Source: Spirosoma arboris
GTDB taxonomy: Bacteria; Bacteroidota; Bacteroidia; Cytophagales; Spirosomataceae
Assembly (NCBI RefSeq): GCF_009754945.1
Contig: NZ_WPIN01000020.1
Coordinates: 62,001 to 126,000, forward strand
Direction of reading: 5' to 3'
Length of the DNA: 64,000 bases
The translations under genes were made by a program, and so were the position numbers. Under the pieces are notes generated by a model, which saw only the letters and a program-made list of their open reading frames with translations, did no database searches and was not told the DNA's origin. Below, one piece after another: positions 42,088 through 49,781 of the stretch (the stretch's first letter is position 1; each line of letters begins with the position of its first letter).

Positions 42088-43407
42088 ATGTTCGAGAATC
42101 TTCAGGATAAGCTAAATAAGGCTATTAAGACCCTTAAAGGGCAGGGCCGCATTACCGAAATCAACGTTGCCGCAACTATTAAAGAAGTTCGTCGTGCTCT
42201 CACTGATGCTGACGTAAACTATAAAGTTGCGAAAGAAATTACCGATCGTATTCGCGATAAAGCGCTTGACCGAAAGGTGCTTATTTCCGTAGAGCCGGGC
42301 CAGTTATTCGTCAAAATCGTTCAGGAAGAACTGACCGAGTTGATGGGTGGTGAAGCACAGGGTATTAATATTAAAGGCGACCCAGCTGTAATCCTGATTG
42401 CCGGCCTGCAAGGATCTGGTAAAACAACCTTTACGGGCAAACTGGCGGCCTACCTCAAAAAGCAGGGACGTAATGTACTTCTCGTAGCGGCTGACATTTA
42501 CCGTCCGGCAGCTATCGACCAATTGAAAGTTCTGGGCGAACAGGTCGGTGTGGATGTGTATGCCGAACCTGAAAATAAAGATGCAGTTGCCATTGCGAAA
42601 AATGGTATCGATCAGGCCCGTAAAACAGGTAAGAAAATCGTGATTATTGATACTGCCGGACGCCTGGCTGTCGATGAAGCGATGATGCAGGAAATTGAAG
42701 CTGTTAAACGTGCTATTAACCCTACCGAAACACTGTTCGTAGTTGACTCCATGACGGGGCAGGACGCTGTTAATACGGCTAAAACGTTTAACGAACGGCT
42801 CAATTTTGATGGGGTCGTACTAACTAAACTCGACGGTGATGCCCGAGGTGGAGCGGCTCTTTCTATCAAAACAGTCGTTAATAAACCGATCAAATTCATC
42901 AGCACAGGCGAAAAAATGGAAGCGCTCGACGTGTTCTATCCAGATCGGATGGCTAGTCGGATTCTAGGCATGGGCGATGTGATTTCCCTGGTAGAACGGG
43001 CGCAGCAGGCATTTGACGAAGACGAGGCCAAGCGCATCAATGCCAAGATGCGTAAGAATCAGTTCGACTTCGACGACTTCCTGTCGCAGTTGCAGCAGAT
43101 CAAAAAGATGGGTAATGTCAAAGACCTGCTCGGAATGATTCCAGGTATGGGAAAGATGGTTAAGGATTTAGACATCGATAACGATTCGTTCAAACCTATT
43201 GAAGCCATCATTAGTTCAATGACACCAAAGGAGCGTAGTCGCCCTGACATCATCGATGGAAGCCGTAAAAAACGTATTGCTGCTGGTAGTGGCACCAATA
43301 TTCAGCAAGTGAATAACCTGTTGAAACAGTTTGATGAGATGCGCAAGATGATGAAGAAAATGAACACCATGCAGTCATCTGGCAAGCTGAACAAAATGAT
43401 GCGATAA
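42088..43407 (+). CDS. ffh: signal recognition particle protein Ffh
   Basis: The SRP54 GTPase that brings membrane proteins to the Sec machinery with 4.5S RNA. Domains: N domain (1-90), G domain with LQGSGKTTFTGKLA (G1), DTAGRLAVDEAMM (G3) and TKLDGDARGG (G4/G5), and the methionine-rich M domain ending in MRKMMKKMNTMQSSGKLNKMM. The length of 439 is normal. I chose ATG at 42088; an upstream GTG-like start inside hicA would add eight residues. It is 4 bp after the hicA remnant, so it may share the hicBA promoter. Confidence 0.95.
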   Translation: MFENLQDKLNKAIKTLKGQGRITEINVAATIKEVRRALTDADVNYKVAKEITDRIRDKALDRKVLISVEPGQLFVKIVQEELTELMGGEAQGINIKGDPAVILIAGLQGSGKTTFTGKLAAYLKKQGRNVLLVAADIYRPAAIDQLKVLGEQVGVDVYAEPENKDAVAIAKNGIDQARKTGKKIVIIDTAGRLAVDEAMMQEIEAVKRAINPTETLFVVDSMTGQDAVNTAKTFNERLNFDGVVLTKLDGDARGGAALSIKTVVNKPIKFISTGEKMEALDVFYPDRMASRILGMGDVISLVERAQQAFDEDEAKRINAKMRKNQFDFDDFLSQLQQIKKMGNVKDLLGMIPGMGKMVKDLDIDNDSFKPIEAIISSMTPKERSRPDIIDGSRKKRIAAGSGTNIQQVNNLLKQFDEMRKMMKKMNTMQSSGKLNKMMR

Positions 43408-43421
43408 TCCCTAAGCATCAT

Positions 43422-43469
43422 AAAGAAAATAGCCCTAACTGTTTTGACACGGTCAGGGCTATTTTCTTT
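43422..43469. terminator. bidirectional terminator between ffh and DUF418 gene
   Basis: AAAGAAAATAGCCCTAAC (43422-43439) pairs with GTCAGGGCTATTTTCTTT (43452-43469) at 17 of 18 positions (one G-T). A/T-rich ends serve both convergent directions. Confidence 0.88.
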
Positions 43470-43483
43470 GTAGCCTTTGAGCC

Positions 43484-44851
43484 TTAAGCAACGTCTAGCG
43501 CTCGGCGCATGGGTTGGGCTTTCCAGTATGTCAAACTGCGCCAGACCCATTCAAACGGACCAAAGCGGAAGTACGTCAACCAGATGGGGCTGATAATGAG
43601 TTGGAAAATCCAGACCGCAACGACCACGTAATACAGTTGGTAATATGACAGCTTGCCGTAATAGCCCAGCCCGTACCCGTGAAAAAACAGCGTACAGATA
43701 ATCGACTGCGATAGGTAATTCGTGAAAGCCATTTGTCCTACGGCGGTTAAGGCCCGCATTAGCCAGGGTACCAGCGCCGACCGGTAAATCAGAATGAGCA
43801 AACTGGCGTGCCCTAATGCCAACAAGATCCGACGTAGGTCATACACCTGAAACGGGATGGTTCGGTAAGTGTCAACGAATAAGCTGGGATTTTGAATCCA
43901 ACCTACCTGCGAGTATACGTAAAACCAGCTTATCGGTAAGCCTACACCATAGCCAATAAGTAACGTTAGGGCATAAGTTGTCGTAGATAGCTTGTTAGAG
44001 AAAAAGCCCCATTGCAACAGGGCCATGCCTATAAACATCATCATCAGCCAATCCCAGGTACCAAAATAGGTGCCGTAGGTCTCGCTCTCACTGTTTCGGG
44101 GGACCAAATGAGCGAAGACAGTGCCATAGTTACCCCGCATTTCCTTTAGTTCTTTCTCATCTTTTTTAGGATCTGGCTTTCGATTCTTCTCAAATTTTTC
44201 CCAGGCCGCTTTGGCTTCTTTCTGTTTTTCGGTTGGCTTTTTATGGGCTTTCTCCAGCTTAGTGGCTTCAAGATAACCTGCCCGGTTTTCGCGCAACCCA
44301 CTATACCATATTTCCGTTCGAATTGTATTGATACCCAGACATAAAACGGCCAACCCAATCAACCAGGCGGCTTTTGTTTTGCGGAATGGGTACAGTAGCA
44401 TGCCGCAAAGGCCATAAAAGAATAGAATGTCGCCAGACCACATCAAAATATAGGCGTTAAAAACACCAAATAACACCAGCCAGAGCAATCGTCGGTAATA
44501 GTATTCCGCTACGGTGGGGCCATCTTCCAGTTCCTGCTTACTCATCGTAAACAAGACCATGCCCGCGCCAAACAGCATAGAAAACAAGCCACGCATAGTT
44601 CCTTCAAAAGCAACCCCAACAATGGCGAATGTATAAAAATCCGGCCCTTCTGTTTTACTCAGCAAGGGGATGAAATTAGAGCCCAGAAAGCCGAATCCTG
44701 GGATGTTCATCATCAGAATACCCAATAAGGCGAACCCTCGGATAAGGTCTATTGTCTGTATACGATTGGCTTTGGCTACCGGTTGCGGAGCTTGAAGATT
44801 GACCACAGGCATGTAGTCAGCGGGTAGCGTATCAATTGAATTGGTTTCCAT
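43484..44851 (-). CDS. DUF418 domain-containing membrane protein
   Basis: A 455-residue inner-membrane protein of the YeiB/DUF418 family. The N-terminus reads RIQTIDLIRGFALLGILMMNIPGF, and the C-terminal DUF418 part includes GQMAFTNYLSQSIICTLFFHGYGLGYYG and FGPFEWVWRSLTYWKAQPMRR. About nine hydrophobic helices are visible. Between helices near residues 186-240 sits a highly charged lysine/glutamate-rich insert (EKAHKKPTEKQKEAKAAWEK) that forms a predicted coiled coil. The family is a relative of acyltransferase-type membrane proteins; the function is unknown. ATG at 44851 is chosen because the family N-terminus starts there. It follows its paralogue 26 bp downstream. Confidence 0.9.
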   Translation of the reverse strand: METNSIDTLPADYMPVVNLQAPQPVAKANRIQTIDLIRGFALLGILMMNIPGFGFLGSNFIPLLSKTEGPDFYTFAIVGVAFEGTMRGLFSMLFGAGMVLFTMSKQELEDGPTVAEYYYRRLLWLVLFGVFNAYILMWSGDILFFYGLCGMLLYPFRKTKAAWLIGLAVLCLGINTIRTEIWYSGLRENRAGYLEATKLEKAHKKPTEKQKEAKAAWEKFEKNRKPDPKKDEKELKEMRGNYGTVFAHLVPRNSESETYGTYFGTWDWLMMMFIGMALLQWGFFSNKLSTTTYALTLLIGYGVGLPISWFYVYSQVGWIQNPSLFVDTYRTIPFQVYDLRRILLALGHASLLILIYRSALVPWLMRALTAVGQMAFTNYLSQSIICTLFFHGYGLGYYGKLSYYQLYYVVVAVWIFQLIISPIWLTYFRFGPFEWVWRSLTYWKAQPMRRALDVA

Positions 44852-44877
44852 AAGATCGTTTGGTGAGAATAGGTGAA

Positions 44878-46290
44878 TTAGGCCAGGATAGATGTTTTGG
44901 GAGTAGCTGGTTGAGTTAATCGCATGGGTTGTCGCTCCCCATAAGTCAGCGAACGCCAGAGCCATTCCAGGGGGCCAAATCGAAAGAATTGTAGCCAGGC
45001 CACGCTGAACACCAGTTGTATGAGCCAGATTTCGGCTACTACGAAATAGAGCTGATAGAATTTCAGATCGCCATAATAACCCAGGCCGTAGCCATAAAAG
45101 AAGAGCGTACACAAGACCGACTGCATTAGGTAGTTTGTAAAGGCCATTTGTCCCACGGCACTTAGCCCTTTCCACAACCATTGCGCTATTCCTGAGCGAT
45201 AAAGTAACAAGATGAGGCTGGCCCAGCCAATGCCCGAAAACGCTCGCTCAAATGGCATCAGTACATCGTCGAGCGGAAGTATACTGGTGCTAATAAATTT
45301 ACTATAGTCGATTATCTTCAGCTCGTGTGAGGGCAGCGAAAGCCAGGCCATTGTTTGGCCGATCAGTAAGCCACCGACAGCTAACAAAGCGTATTGGCTG
45401 GTGGTGAGTTTGTTTGAAAAGAAGCCCCATTTAAACAGAGCCATCCCCAGTAACATCATCGAAACCATATCCCACAAACCAAACTGGTAGAAGAATGGAG
45501 CTTCCATTCGCTGTATTTGGGGAAGCAGGTGGTTCCAGACAGTAACATAATCGGAACGCATGGCCAGAATAGTCGCCTTATCCGCTTTCTTATCGTACTT
45601 TTTGCTCTTTACCATGCCTTCCCAGGTCTCCTTATCTTCTTTTTGATCGTCAGTCAGTTTTACTTTCTTGTTAGCTGGCTTAACTGCCTTGAGCTTCTTT
45701 TCAAAAGCGACGACTTTCTGGTACTTCTCATATTTCTGCTTTTGTTCAGCAAAATCCCAGTAGTATTTACCGCTATAAATCAGCCCTACAACAACTGCGC
45801 ATAGTACTAATGCCTTCGCTGACAGACGCTTGAATGGGAACAGGAAAATGCCCACAATACCATAGTCAAACAAAATATCGTAGTGCCATAGGAGAACAAG
45901 CGCGTTGATTAACCCAAATACAATGAGCCACAATTGGCGTCGAATGAATAGTTCGGGTGCTGCCATACCCGAACCCGTCCGACTCTTAGCCAGAAACAGG
46001 ATGATTCCTGCCCCAAACAGCATAGAAAACAGCGCCCGCATTTTGTTCTCAAATAGAATGTAAATCAGGGTTTTCAACCAATAATTGCCACCATGTGGTC
46101 CCCGAATTAATTCCTGAACGCTGGCTTCGGTCAGTCCGAATGCTGGAATGTTCATCAACAGAATGCCCAGCAGAGCTACACCCCGCAGGATGTCGATGGT
46201 TTGAATGCGCGTGGCTTGAGCAACGGGTTGTAGGTTAAATTTTGGCTCCATACCAGCCAGATCAACAGAGGAAAGGGTTTGTGAAATCAT
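44878..46290 (-). CDS. DUF418 domain-containing membrane protein (paralogue)
   Basis: A 470-residue paralogue of the downstream gene, with the same RIQTIDILRGVALLGILLMNIPAFG start, GQMAFTNYLMQSVLCTLFFYGYG, and FGPLEWLWRSLTYGERQPMR. It carries the same kind of charged insert (about residues 181-240, KYEKYQKVVAFEKKLKA), although its sequence is different, and its start is 13 residues longer. The tandem arrangement and shared motifs indicate a local duplication. Both genes probably form one transcript. Function unknown. Confidence 0.9.
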   Translation of the reverse strand: MISQTLSSVDLAGMEPKFNLQPVAQATRIQTIDILRGVALLGILLMNIPAFGLTEASVQELIRGPHGGNYWLKTLIYILFENKMRALFSMLFGAGIILFLAKSRTGSGMAAPELFIRRQLWLIVFGLINALVLLWHYDILFDYGIVGIFLFPFKRLSAKALVLCAVVVGLIYSGKYYWDFAEQKQKYEKYQKVVAFEKKLKAVKPANKKVKLTDDQKEDKETWEGMVKSKKYDKKADKATILAMRSDYVTVWNHLLPQIQRMEAPFFYQFGLWDMVSMMLLGMALFKWGFFSNKLTTSQYALLAVGGLLIGQTMAWLSLPSHELKIIDYSKFISTSILPLDDVLMPFERAFSGIGWASLILLLYRSGIAQWLWKGLSAVGQMAFTNYLMQSVLCTLFFYGYGLGYYGDLKFYQLYFVVAEIWLIQLVFSVAWLQFFRFGPLEWLWRSLTYGERQPMRLTQPATPKTSILA

Positions 46291-46675
46291 ATATAGTGAG
46301 GAAGTTTATTGGTTAAGTAGTTTCGGTAACTCGCCATATAATTGGTACTTCTTAATGGGTAAGACCTGTTATCAATTCAAGCGTAGAGAACGCTTAGTCG
46401 CTTGACAATCAGATCAAAATGCCTGCTGTTCGCATGGTGTAATATACTTGTTAGTTTTGAAAAGTCCCGAAATCACTGAGCTAACATGCTGTGAATTAAT
46501 TAACTGGTCTTGGATGGGACGTCACTGAGAAGGTTAGCGCTTATCCAGGTAGGATTTTATGACCAGGTTTTAGACGAAGCCATAATGACTTCTCCATTTA
46601 TAGACTTATTACCACCACACTTAAAGTCAAACTTACCTCATACATAGTTTTGAGTTCGGGCGTTTTTAGGTGCAT
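46291..46675. other. intergenic region upstream of YrdC-like gene; no gene seen
   Basis: About 470 bp lie between the divergent DUF418 gene and the YrdC-like gene. I see no ORF with family similarity and no tRNA. A short perfect stem AAGCGT/ACGCTT is at 46379-46395. TAGTTTTG boxes occur at 46452, 46645 and 46676; only the last is well placed for the downstream gene. Confidence 0.5.
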
Positions 46676-46683
46676 TAGTTTTG
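46676..46683 (+). promoter_or_regulatory. Bacteroidota promoter, YrdC-like gene
   Basis: TAGTTTTG at 46676-46683 (TAnnTTTG) has TTG at 46650-46652, 23 bp upstream, a workable -33 spacing. It lies about 80 bp before the ATG at 46765. Confidence 0.45.
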
Positions 46684-46764
46684 GTCTGACAAAGGGGGCA
46701 GAAAACTTGAAAAAGCCGTTCGCAAACCCCACAGTTTTTGTAAAACCTTCTCTTGCTTAAGAAC

Positions 46765-47457
46765 ATGACCATTCTGCCTATCAACGAAAAGTCAGCAGTA
46801 GAGCTAGCCATAGAGGAAATTCATCAGAGCCCTATTCTCGTTCAACTACCCACTGTATTTGCACTCCTGGCAGCGCCTACGAGCAAAGGTGTAGCGCAAT
46901 TGGATAGATTGAAGTCAAGATTGGGTGGTAAGAATTACGGGACTGTGATTGGCTCGCTAGACAACTTTATAGCCCAGGCCAAACAAGACTATTTGCCCGA
47001 TGCGTTTACGAGTGCCAAACACTATGCCCGCTTAAATGGCGCCTTTATTCGGCTTCCGTTCAGGGATAAAACTTTCCAGTCTGAAACAATTAAAGATGGC
47101 ACCCATCAGGGATTGCTGTTAGCAGGTGCTTATTCTGATCTATTGATAAAGATTGAAGAGTCTTTTGCCGGCTATCCACCCGATAAAATCTGGGATCACA
47201 AGAATTACAGCGCACCCTTGTGTACTAGTTGCAATGTTAGTGGAGACCCAGATGGTTCAATCGTGGCATTCGACAAAGCGCTGAGCTTTGCGAAAGCGCG
47301 AGGTGTTAAGCTGTTTCTTACTACCACCAAACAGGCCGCGCAGAAGGGTTCTTATCCCATATTAGGTTTCGAGAAACACAAAGTTACTGTTCACCGTCAA
47401 GGGCCAAGTCTGGAAGCCTTTAAAGCCAGAATACCTGCCTATCTTAGAAGTTGGTAA
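46765..47457 (+). CDS. divergent YrdC/Sua5-like protein, function unknown
   Basis: A 230-residue soluble protein. It has PTVFALLAAPTSKGVAQLDRL, KNYGTVIGSLDNF, FIRLPF and APLCTSCNVSGDPDG near residue 154, in the same order as YrdC/Sua5 (PTxTxYGL, KxR, GxxGVRxP, TSANxSGxP). Other family residues are missing, so it is probably not the tRNA threonylcarbamoyladenylate synthase itself. No zinc site or membrane segment is seen. The start is ATG at 46765 rather than TTG at 46753. The call is a fold-level inference. Confidence 0.6.
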   Translation: MTILPINEKSAVELAIEEIHQSPILVQLPTVFALLAAPTSKGVAQLDRLKSRLGGKNYGTVIGSLDNFIAQAKQDYLPDAFTSAKHYARLNGAFIRLPFRDKTFQSETIKDGTHQGLLLAGAYSDLLIKIEESFAGYPPDKIWDHKNYSAPLCTSCNVSGDPDGSIVAFDKALSFAKARGVKLFLTTTKQAAQKGSYPILGFEKHKVTVHRQGPSLEAFKARIPAYLRSW

Positions 47458-47465
47458 ACGGCCTA

Positions 47466-48170
47466 TCATAAATCTAGATAATACCGTCGACGAGCGGGCT
47501 CGAATCGTTCAATAGCATAGCGTAAGGTGGTACGCGGCATTTGCTGAATATGGTCGTGCAGAAACTCCTCCAGCGCATCTACATTTCGTTTGCCCACTTC
47601 GCGCAGCATCCAGCCAATGGCCTTATGAATCAGGTCGTGTTTGTGAGATAGGAGAAGTTCGGTGATGGCGAAGGTATCGCTAAACTGCCCCAACCGAATC
47701 AAGGCAAAGGTGGAAATGATAGCGATACGTTGGCTCCATAAATGATTTTCACTGGCCAAATCATAGAGAATAGATCGATCTCCCTGAATAACTGATCGAC
47801 CAACTATATGTGGACAGGTAACATCCACCAAATCCCAGTTATTGATATACTGCCTGTTAGCGAGGTAGCGTTCCAGAATTTCTGACCGTTTGGTTGAGCC
47901 AGCCTTTTTTATTTGATTAACCCAAATCAGCAGCCCTACCATTCGGCATTCGTGATACGGATCACATACCAATAATTCCGTTTCCTGTATTGACAGGTTT
48001 TGGTACTGTTTGGCTACAATATGTTGTTGGGGCATCGAAAGACCCAGAAACTGGTCACCTTCGCCATACTGACCTGGGGCGGTTTTGAAAAATCGCGCTA
48101 TCAAAACGGCTCGTTCAGGTTGGGCTAAAGCGAGTAATGCATTTTTTACGGCAGTATACGTCAGATCCAT
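47466..48170 (-). CDS. AlkD-like DNA alkylation repair protein
   Basis: A 234-residue HEAT-like repeat (DNA alkylation repair enzyme family) protein. Motifs: FFKTAPGQYGEGDQFLGLSMPQ, DPYHECRMVGLLIWV, NNWDLVDVTCPHIVG (the Trp-Asp motif with the catalytic aspartate) and WSQRIAIISTFALI, HKAIGWMLREVGKRN and RTTLRYAIERF near the end. AlkD relatives remove alkylated bases without base flipping. ATG at 48170 is used instead of a TTG three codons upstream. It follows ftsZ on the same strand but the ftsZ terminator separates them. Confidence 0.92.
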   Translation of the reverse strand: MDLTYTAVKNALLALAQPERAVLIARFFKTAPGQYGEGDQFLGLSMPQQHIVAKQYQNLSIQETELLVCDPYHECRMVGLLIWVNQIKKAGSTKRSEILERYLANRQYINNWDLVDVTCPHIVGRSVIQGDRSILYDLASENHLWSQRIAIISTFALIRLGQFSDTFAITELLLSHKHDLIHKAIGWMLREVGKRNVDALEEFLHDHIQQMPRTTLRYAIERFEPARRRYYLDL

Positions 48171-48176
48171 TAGTGA

Positions 48177-48208
48177 CAAAAAAAGCAGAGACTTAGCTAA
48201 GTCTCTGC
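48177..48208 (-). terminator. Rho-independent terminator of ftsZ
   Basis: A 24-bp perfect palindrome, GCAGAGACTTAG and its complement (48185-48208), followed on the minus strand by seven T, 27 bp after the ftsZ stop and just upstream of the AlkD-like start. Confidence 0.93.
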
Positions 48209-48235
48209 CAGAAATAGAGCCGAATGGGCTCCTGA

Positions 48236-49699
48236 TTAATCATTCAGTTTCGAACGCACAAACTCCTGTTCAGCTAATAGCGGTAGCGAATAAAGGACTG
48301 TCTTATTCCGTTCAAACGTAGGACGGTCAAGGTCGGCAGCTAAATACTGGCCTTTTACAAACGCTTCTACGGTACGGCGGATTAAATCAGCATCGTTAGG
48401 ACGTTTCTCTTCCTCTTCATCCAGCTCCAGAACGTCAATGTCCCGATCGTCATCTATAAACGCACCTGTAAGCACAGGCGGTTCAGGACGAATAATGGAT
48501 GAACCGCCATTGTAGCCACCAGTTGGGGTTTGTTTATCGTCGGGCTTGACACTAACACCGACAGGCTCTGAATCTGTTTCATTACCATCGGCGTCGACCA
48601 GGACCAAATCTTCAGGCTTTTCTTCTTCATCCAGACCACCCTGAAGTAAATCGACGTTGGGGTCAGTTGGATCATCTTGTATCTCTTTCTTGTCCGGCTC
48701 GAGAGGATTTTTAAGCTGGTCCATTAACGCAGACGTTCCATCGAAGCCAGCAGCAATGATGGTTACCCGCAGGTTCTCCCCAAGATTTTCGTCGGTGATG
48801 GCCCCAAATTTAAACATACGGGCTTCACTCTGAATTTTCTTGGCAACGTGTTCCGAAATTGCCATTTGCTCTTTCAGCTTCATGGCATGTTGCTTACTCG
48901 ACGAAATGGTCAATAGAATCCGTTTAGCACCCCGGATATCGTGGTCATTCAGCAAAGGTGAATTTAACGCAGCTTCGATGGCCTTAAGTGCCCGATCTTC
49001 GCCCCCAATTTCTGCCGAACCCATAACAGATTGGCCGGCTCCTTCAAGCACTTTCTTAACGTCAGCAAAGTCAGCGTTGATGTCGCCCTGAGTCGTAATA
49101 ATTTCAGCAATACTTTTTACCGCATTGGCCAGTACGTCATCGGCATGAGCGTAGGCTTCAGTCCAGGTTAGTTCGCTGTACAATTCGGCTAGTTTATCGT
49201 TCAATACGACGAGGACAGTATCGCAGCTTTTCTTTAGCTTTTCAATCCCTTCCCGAGCCTGCTCTTTTTTATCTGTCCCTTCATACCAGTACGGAGCTGT
49301 TACAACTGCTACAGTCAGTAGGCCCATTTCACGAGCTACTTCGGCTACTACGGGCGCTGCGCCGGTACCGGTACCGCCACCCATACCCGCCGTAATGAAA
49401 ACCATTTTCGTTGGCGGAGCGAGCAGGTTTCGAATTTCATCGATACTGGCACGAGCGGCATCTTCACCTGCTTTGGCTTCGGTACCTGCCCCTAACCCGT
49501 CGCCCAATTGCAATTTTGTTTGCACAGGGTTACTCATAAGAGCTTGACGGTCAGTGTTACACACGGCAAAGCTGACATCGCGCATCTTCAGTTTGTCCAT
49601 GTGCTTAACGGCATTACCTCCCATGCCGCCCACGCCGACAACCTTAATTATGATTGGGTTATCGTCTGGTATTTCGAATCTATAGCCCTGACTATTCAT
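48236..49699 (-). CDS. ftsZ: cell division GTPase FtsZ
   Basis: The tubulin-like GTPase that forms the division ring. The GTPase domain has KVVGVGGMGGNAV and the tubulin signature TAGMGGGTGTGAAP, with DFADVKKVL as the T7 loop. Length 487 includes a C-terminal linker of about 165 acidic residues. The extreme C-terminus reads RPTFERNKTVLYSLPLLAEQ and EFVRSKLND, which lacks the usual IPAFLR-type peptide that binds FtsA/ZipA; the basic/hydrophobic tail may replace it. It is the last gene of the division cluster and has a strong terminator. Confidence 0.97.
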   Translation of the reverse strand: MNSQGYRFEIPDDNPIIIKVVGVGGMGGNAVKHMDKLKMRDVSFAVCNTDRQALMSNPVQTKLQLGDGLGAGTEAKAGEDAARASIDEIRNLLAPPTKMVFITAGMGGGTGTGAAPVVAEVAREMGLLTVAVVTAPYWYEGTDKKEQAREGIEKLKKSCDTVLVVLNDKLAELYSELTWTEAYAHADDVLANAVKSIAEIITTQGDINADFADVKKVLEGAGQSVMGSAEIGGEDRALKAIEAALNSPLLNDHDIRGAKRILLTISSSKQHAMKLKEQMAISEHVAKKIQSEARMFKFGAITDENLGENLRVTIIAAGFDGTSALMDQLKNPLEPDKKEIQDDPTDPNVDLLQGGLDEEEKPEDLVLVDADGNETDSEPVGVSVKPDDKQTPTGGYNGGSSIIRPEPPVLTGAFIDDDRDIDVLELDEEEEKRPNDADLIRRTVEAFVKGQYLAADLDRPTFERNKTVLYSLPLLAEQEFVRSKLND

Positions 49700-49742
49700 C
49701 GTGTGGGTTGTGGTGTCTGTTCATTTACAAAAATCTGCATCT

Positions 49743-49778
49743 GGTCATTAAACCGGTCAATGAACCGATTTAATGGTC
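49743..49778. repeat. imperfect stem-loop between ftsA and ftsZ
   Basis: GGTCATTAAACCGGT (49743-49757) and ACCGATTTAATGGTC (49764-49778) pair at about 12 of 15 positions across a 6-nt loop. It lies just after the ftsA stop. Confidence 0.6.
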
Positions 49779-49781
49779 TTG

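Noticed and set aside
44852..45181. Extension of the first DUF418 gene upstream to 45181
   Set aside because: The extra 110 residues overlap the 3' end of the paralogue in another frame and lack family similarity; the family N-terminus begins at the ATG at 44851.
46291..46764. Possible tRNA or small RNA gene
   Set aside because: No cloverleaf, CCA end or conserved RNA motif found; only a 6-bp stem.
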